The translations under genes and the position numbers were made by a program. 64,000 nt of DNA from Allobosea sp039673065 (lineage in GTDB: Bacteria > Pseudomonadota > Alphaproteobacteria > Rhizobiales > Beijerinckiaceae). The stretch is taken from contig NZ_JBDJKW010000003.1 of the NCBI RefSeq assembly GCF_039673065.1, forward strand, positions 1-64,000. Direction: 5' to 3'. Every line of letters begins with the position of its first letter. The stretch's first letter is position 1. Below the pieces are notes generated by a model. It was not told where the DNA came from. It did no database searches and worked only from the letters and a program-made list of their open reading frames with translations. Positions 60,305-64,000 of this stretch are shown here, piece by piece.

Positions 60305-61339
60305 ATGGGCTACAAGGTCGCGATCGCAGGCGCCACGGGCAATGTGGGCCATGAAATCCTCGACATCCTCGCCGAGCGGGCTTTCCCCGTCAGCGAGGTC
60401 GTCGCCCTCGCCTCGACCCGCTCGGTCGGCACCGAGGTCTCCTTCGGCGACAAGACGCTGAAGGTCTCGGCGCTCGAGCATTACGACTTCTCCGACACCG
60501 ACATCTGCCTGATGTCGGCCGGCGGCGCCGTCTCGAAGGAATGGGCGCCGAAGATCGCGGCCCAGGGCTGCGTCGTCATCGACAACTCCTCGACCTGGCG
60601 CATGCATCCCGACGTGCCGCTGATCGTGCCCGAGGTGAACGCCGCCGCGGTCGCCGGCTTCTCGAAGATGAACATCATCGCCAACCCGAACTGCTCGACC
60701 GCGCAGCTCGTCGTCGCGCTGAAGCCGCTGCACGAGCGCTACGGCATCAAGCGCGTCGTCGTCTCGACCTATCAGTCGGTCTCCGGCGCCGGCAAGGAGG
60801 CGATGGACGAGCTGTTCAACCAGACGCGCGGCGTGTTCTCGGCCGGCGAGGTCGCCGCCAAGAAGTTCCCGAAGCGCATCGCCTTCAACCTCATCCCGCA
60901 GATCGACGTCTTCATGGAGGACGGCTTCACCAAGGAAGAGTGGAAGATGATGGCGGAGACCAAGAAGATCCTCGATCCGAAGATCAAGCTCACCGCCACC
61001 TGCGTGCGCGTGCCGGTCTTCATCAGCCATTCCGAGAGCGTCAACATCGAGTGCGAGAAGCCGGTGACGGCCGAGGAGGCGCGCGAGCTGCTGCGCCAGG
61101 CTCCCGGCCTGCTCGTCATCGACAAGCACGAGCCCGGCGGCTACATCACGCCCCACGAGGCGGCCGGCGAGGACGCGACCTATATCTCGCGCATCCGCGA
61201 GGACAACACGGTCGAGAACGGGCTGGCCTTCTGGTGCGTTTCCGACAATCTGCGCAAGGGCGCGGCGCTGAATGCGGTGCAGATCGCCGAGGTGCTGGTC
61301 AACCGCAAGCTGATCAAGCCGCGCAAGCAGGCCGCCTGA
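60305..61339 (+). CDS. asd: Aspartate-semialdehyde dehydrogenase
   Basis: 344 residues. The NADP motif is IAGATGNVGHEIL at 7-19, the active-site Cys130 is in ANPNCSTAQLVV, and SVSGAGKEAMDEL is near residue 159, with the catalytic His in RVPVFISHSESVN near 240. It reduces aspartyl phosphate to the semialdehyde, the branch point to lysine/diaminopimelate, threonine and methionine. ATG follows AAGGAATTCCGATA. A rho-independent terminator lies 28 bp past the stop, so it is monocistronic. Confidence 0.97.
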   Translation: MGYKVAIAGATGNVGHEILDILAERAFPVSEVVALASTRSVGTEVSFGDKTLKVSALEHYDFSDTDICLMSAGGAVSKEWAPKIAAQGCVVIDNSSTWRMHPDVPLIVPEVNAAAVAGFSKMNIIANPNCSTAQLVVALKPLHERYGIKRVVVSTYQSVSGAGKEAMDELFNQTRGVFSAGEVAAKKFPKRIAFNLIPQIDVFMEDGFTKEEWKMMAETKKILDPKIKLTATCVRVPVFISHSESVNIECEKPVTAEEARELLRQAPGLLVIDKHEPGGYITPHEAAGEDATYISRIREDNTVENGLAFWCVSDNLRKGAALNAVQIAEVLVNRKLIKPRKQAA

Positions 61340-61366
61340 GGCCTCTCTGCTGCAAGAATATTGCGA

Positions 61367-61391
61367 GGCGGGCCGTGTGCCCGCCTTTTTT
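61367..61391 (+). terminator. Rho-independent terminator of asd
   Basis: GGCGGGC pairs with GCCCGCC over the loop CGTGT, followed by six T at 61386-61391. It lies 28 bp past the asd stop codon. Confidence 0.92.
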
Positions 61392-61483
61392 CTTTCGCCG
61401 ACGCATGGCGGGCGTGTGGTAATCGCGCAGGAAGTCGCCATGCTCTTCGGCTAGCGTCAGCACGAATCGAGATCCGTGCCGCC

Positions 61484-62416
61484 TTGCCCGACACCATCAC
61501 CCGCGTGCCCCTCTCCCCGGAGCCGGCCAAGGCCGAGCCGCCGCGCCGCGACAGCAGCCTGCGCGGCATCGGGCTGATGCTGCTCGGCAGCGTCTTCCTC
61601 TCCGCCGCCGACGTCGTCTCGAAGTACCTCACCGCCACCATGCCGGCGCTGCAGATCATCTGGCTGCGCTACGCCGCCTTCGCGGTGATCATGATCGCCA
61701 TGGCGGCGCCCGGCGGCTTCGCGCTGATGCGGCCGAAGCGCGTCGGCATGCAAGTGCTGCGCGGCGTCGCGGTCACCGTCTCCTCGATTCTGTTCGTCTC
61801 CTCGCTGAAATACCTGCCGATCGCCGACGCGACGGCGACGAGCTTCGTCTCGCCGCTCTTCGTCACCGCGCTCTCGATCCCGCTGCTCGGCGAGAAGGTC
61901 GGCTGGCGGCGCTGGACGGCGACGGTGGTCGGGCTGATCGGCGTGCTGATCGTGGTGCGCCCCGGCGGCAGCGATTTCCAGGCCGCCTCGATCCTGCCCG
62001 TGCTCTCGGCCTCGAGCTGGGCCTTCGCCCTGATCGTCACCCGGCTGATGAGCGCGACAGAGAGCCCTGTGACCACGCTTGCCTGGTCGGCGATCACCGG
62101 CTGCCTGCTACTCTCGCTGGTCCAGCCGCTGACCTGGCAGCCGCTGACACAGGAGGCGCTCTGGCTCGGCCTGTTCATCGGCGTCTCCTCGACCATCGGC
62201 CACTGGTTCGTGATCCTGGCCTTCCGCCATGCCGACGCGTCGCTGCTGGCGCCGTTTTCCTATATCCAGCTGCTCTGGGCCTCGGTCTTCGGCTTCTTCC
62301 TGTTCGCGGTGCTGCCGGACCTCTTCACCCTGGTCGGGGCGGTGATCATCGCGGCCTCGGGGCTCTACACCGCCCATCGCGAGCGCATCCGGGCGCGCCA
62401 GGCGCTCGGGCGCTGA
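61484..62416 (+). CDS. EamA/DMT-family transporter
   Basis: About 310 residues with ten membrane helices in two EamA repeats. The first helix is near residue 30 (IGLMLLGSVFLSAADVVSKYL), and the paired signatures are LPIADATATSFVSPLFVTALS near 117 and FRHADASLLAPFSYIQLLWA near 250. The start is unsure: TTG 61484 has GAGA about ten bases upstream, GTG 61505 is an alternative, and in-frame sequence further left runs into the asd terminator. The substrate is unknown. The stop is 7 bp from the stop of the convergent TetR gene. Confidence 0.88.
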   Translation: MPDTITRVPLSPEPAKAEPPRRDSSLRGIGLMLLGSVFLSAADVVSKYLTATMPALQIIWLRYAAFAVIMIAMAAPGGFALMRPKRVGMQVLRGVAVTVSSILFVSSLKYLPIADATATSFVSPLFVTALSIPLLGEKVGWRRWTATVVGLIGVLIVVRPGGSDFQAASILPVLSASSWAFALIVTRLMSATESPVTTLAWSAITGCLLLSLVQPLTWQPLTQEALWLGLFIGVSSTIGHWFVILAFRHADASLLAPFSYIQLLWASVFGFFLFAVLPDLFTLVGAVIIAASGLYTAHRERIRARQALGR

Positions 62417-62423
62417 GCCGGCC

Positions 62424-63128
62424 TCATGCCGCCGGTCGCGCCGCATAGCGCGCCAGGAACATCCTGACCGCCTCGTCGACCACGCGGGCGACCTCGGCCT
62501 CGGAGGGCGGCTGGCGCAGCGCGTTGAACAGGCGCGGCCGCATCAGGGTCGACTGGCAGAGATCGACGAACTGCGCCGCGGCGAGCCCCGGCTCCTCGAT
62601 CGCCAGCTCGCCGCCCGCACAGCGGCGCGACAGGAAGGCCGCCAGCCGCTGCGCGCCGACCATCGGCCCGCGCTCGTAGAATTCGCGACCCAGTTCCGGC
62701 ATGCGCTCGGCCACGCCGAGCACGATGCGGTGCGCGCTCAGGGCGAACTCGCCGGTCAGCAGCCTGACCAGCCGTTCGCCGAAGCGCGACAGCGCCCGCA
62801 CCAGATCGGGCTCGTCGCTCAGCGCCGCATACATCGCCTCTTTCTGCGCCTCGCGCTCGCGCTCGATCAGCGCGACGAAGAGATGCTCCTTGTCCTGGAA
62901 ATACACGTAGAGCGTGCTCTTGGAGACGGTCGCGGCGGCAGCGATGTCGCTCATCGAGGCGCCGTCGAAGCCGCGCGCCGCGAAGACCTCGCGCGCGCCT
63001 TCGAGGATCTGGTGACGCTTGCCCGGATCGCCCCCGGCGACCCGGCGGTTGCGGGCCCGCGGCTTCGTCCGGGGCGTCTCGTCGCGCGTCTCTTTGGGCA
63101 TCCCGCCCGCTTGTTCCACTCGCGCCAT
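62424..63128 (-). CDS. TetR/AcrR-family regulator of the adjacent efflux genes
   Basis: 234 residues from ATG 63128 (AGGGG upstream; an ATG at 63101 is an alternative). A basic leader of about 38 residues precedes the helix-turn-helix at about 38-85 (ILEGAREVFAARGFDGASMSD, then ATVSKSTLYVYFQDKEHLF). The C-terminal domain at about 110-225 resembles the AcrR/AefR type (LMRPRLFNALRQPP near 190). It is divergent from an HlyD/EmrA-type gene with two near-identical palindromes between, which is the usual layout of a local efflux repressor. Confidence 0.93.
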   Translation of the reverse strand: MARVEQAGGMPKETRDETPRTKPRARNRRVAGGDPGKRHQILEGAREVFAARGFDGASMSDIAAAATVSKSTLYVYFQDKEHLFVALIEREREAQKEAMYAALSDEPDLVRALSRFGERLVRLLTGEFALSAHRIVLGVAERMPELGREFYERGPMVGAQRLAAFLSRRCAGGELAIEEPGLAAAQFVDLCQSTLMRPRLFNALRQPPSEAEVARVVDEAVRMFLARYAARPAA

Positions 63129-63150
63129 GCGCGCCACCCCTGCAAATAAG

Positions 63151-63168
63151 TCGAACCACACGGTTCGA
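63151..63168. promoter_or_regulatory. TetR operator 1, TCGAACCACACGGTTCGA
   Basis: An 18-bp dyad: TCGAACC and GGTTCGA around the central ACAC. It is 23 bp upstream of the TetR start, so it should govern autorepression. The arms are identical to those of operator 2, 64 bp away. Confidence 0.85.
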
Positions 63169-63214
63169 TTTGATCTTGATATGCAGTGCGCCGCCCTCTA
63201 TTTCAACCGCCTGA

Positions 63215-63232
63215 TCGAACCGGCCGGTTCGA
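63215..63232. promoter_or_regulatory. TetR operator 2, TCGAACCGGCCGGTTCGA
   Basis: A perfect 18-bp palindrome with the same TCGAACC/GGTTCGA arms as operator 1. It is 38 bp upstream of the HlyD-family gene, in the position to block its transcription. A possible promoter (TTGATA 63176, 17 bp, TATTTC 63199) lies just upstream. Confidence 0.85.
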
Positions 63233-63269
63233 ATTATCTTCCGCCGGGACCTCGCATGGAGGCTTGCCG

Positions 63270-64000
63270 ATGACCGCCGAGTCCAGCACCGGGACGACCA
63301 GCGACACGCGCCGCGACAGGCTGCGGCTCGTGCCCGCCGAGGCCGAGGGCGCCACCTCGCCGGCGGAAGCCCGCGCCGCCGAACAGCCCGCCGCCGCAAC
63401 CAAGGCGCCGCCGCGCCAGCGCTCTGCCCTGAAGCGCGGCCTGCTCATCGCCGCCGGCATCGCAGCGCTGGGCGCCGCCGGCTGGTACGGGCTCGACTGG
63501 TGGCGCAACGGGCGCTTCATCATCACCACCGACGACGCCTATGTCGGCGCCGACATGGCGACGATATCCGCCCGGCTCTCCGCCAACGTCGCCGCCGTGC
63601 CCGTGACGCGCAACCAGCAGGTCAGGACCGGCGACACGCTGGTGCTGCTCGACGAGGGCGACCAGCGCATCGCGCTGGAGAGCGCCCGCGCCAAGAGCGC
63701 CACCGCCCGCGCCACGCTGTCGCGCGTCGATGCGCAGATCGCCGCCGCCGAGGCCGGGCTGACCCAGGCCAAGGCGCAGCAGGTCTCGGCCGAGGCAGCC
63801 GTCACCCGCACCGCCGCCGATTTCGACCGCGCCAACAGCCTCGCCGCCAAGTCCTACGGCTCGCAGGCGACGCTGGACGCCGCCACCGCCGCCCGCGACC
63901 AGGCCGCCGCCTCCCTCGCCAGCGCCCGCGCCGGCGTCGCCCAGGCCAGCGCCAATATCGACGTGCTCAAGGCACAGCGGCTGGAGGCCGCCCGCCAGAT
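63270..64000 (+). CDS. HlyD/EmrA-family membrane fusion protein (runs off the window)
   Basis: 243 residues are visible, open at the right edge. A Pro/Ala-rich cytoplasmic leader of about 52 residues is followed by one membrane segment near residues 55-75 (RGLLIAAGIAALGAAGWYGL). The EmrA-type start of the periplasmic part is FIITTDDAYVGADMATISARLSANVAAVPV near 84. Half of the lipoyl/barrel-sandwich domain (VTRNQQVRTGDTLVLLDEGD) and an Ala-rich coiled-coil hairpin come next. It should bridge an inner-membrane pump (usually an EmrB-type MFS protein encoded next) to an outer-membrane channel. GGAGG precedes ATG 63270. Confidence 0.92.
   Translation, partial: MTAESSTGTTSDTRRDRLRLVPAEAEGATSPAEARAAEQPAAATKAPPRQRSALKRGLLIAAGIAALGAAGWYGLDWWRNGRFIITTDDAYVGADMATISARLSANVAAVPVTRNQQVRTGDTLVLLDEGDQRIALESARAKSATARATLSRVDAQIAAAEAGLTQAKAQQVSAEAAVTRTAADFDRANSLAAKSYGSQATLDAATAARDQAAASLASARAGVAQASANIDVLKAQRLEAARQ

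Overview
The window is high-GC, gene-dense chromosome of an alphaproteobacterium, most likely of the order Hyphomicrobiales and probably a Bosea-like genus (inference). The reasons are the mdh-sucC-sucD-sucA-sucB-lpd order, a GapR (DUF2312) protein, homospermidine synthase, an ornithine decarboxylase behind a long speF-type leader, and an Omp19-like lipoprotein. I see no rRNA, tRNA, CRISPR array, phage or insertion sequence.

Layout. 1-8.9 kb: the end of an unidentified gene, a LysR regulator divergent from a nitroreductase, gapR, an N-formylglutamate amidohydrolase-like gene, a type-2 glycerate kinase, a DUF1036 protein, pyruvate kinase, nicotinate phosphoribosyltransferase and a methyltransferase. 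9-14 kb: a RES/Xre toxin-antitoxin pair with a readable promoter-operator, a TPR protein, a 41-aa ribosomal protein bL36, a DUF533 protein and an aminotransferase. 14.3-31.3 kb: a sugar-acid catabolic island with an IlvD/Edd dehydratase, a DHRS6-like short-chain dehydrogenase, two tandem D-erythronate dehydrogenase-like proteins, a D-2-hydroxyacid dehydrogenase, a complete CUT1-type ABC importer, two beta-hydroxyacid dehydrogenases (one close to L-threonate dehydrogenase), and GntR and LacI regulators. Repeated intergenic motifs (TTTGAAACGATTGAA and TGACTTAT) suggest two overlapping regulons.

31.3-36.3 kb: an EamA transporter, a MarR regulator, a flavodoxin-fold oxidoreductase, an FAD-linked oxidase and a cytosine deaminase-like amidohydrolase, all on the minus strand and partly overlapping. 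36.7-47.4 kb: folD, converging across a bidirectional terminator on the TCA-cycle cluster, which has an extra short-chain dehydrogenase between sucB and lpd. 47.7-53.2 kb: TetR, zapE, a GNAT acetyltransferase, an Omp19-like protease-inhibitor lipoprotein, RidA and a periplasmic glucan (MdoG/OpgD) protein.

53.2-58.2 kb is a polyamine region: speF-type leader, ornithine/lysine decarboxylase, GNAT acetyltransferase, metallophosphoesterase and homospermidine synthase, so putrescine made by the first enzyme can feed the last. 58.3-64 kb: two unrecognised envelope proteins, aspartate-semialdehyde dehydrogenase, an EamA transporter, and a TetR regulator divergent from an HlyD/EmrA-type efflux adaptor that runs off the window, with two near-identical 18-bp palindromes between them.

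Product calls rest on reading the translated sequences and on knowledge of the families. No database search was possible. Start codons were chosen from ribosome binding sites, overlaps and family start positions.
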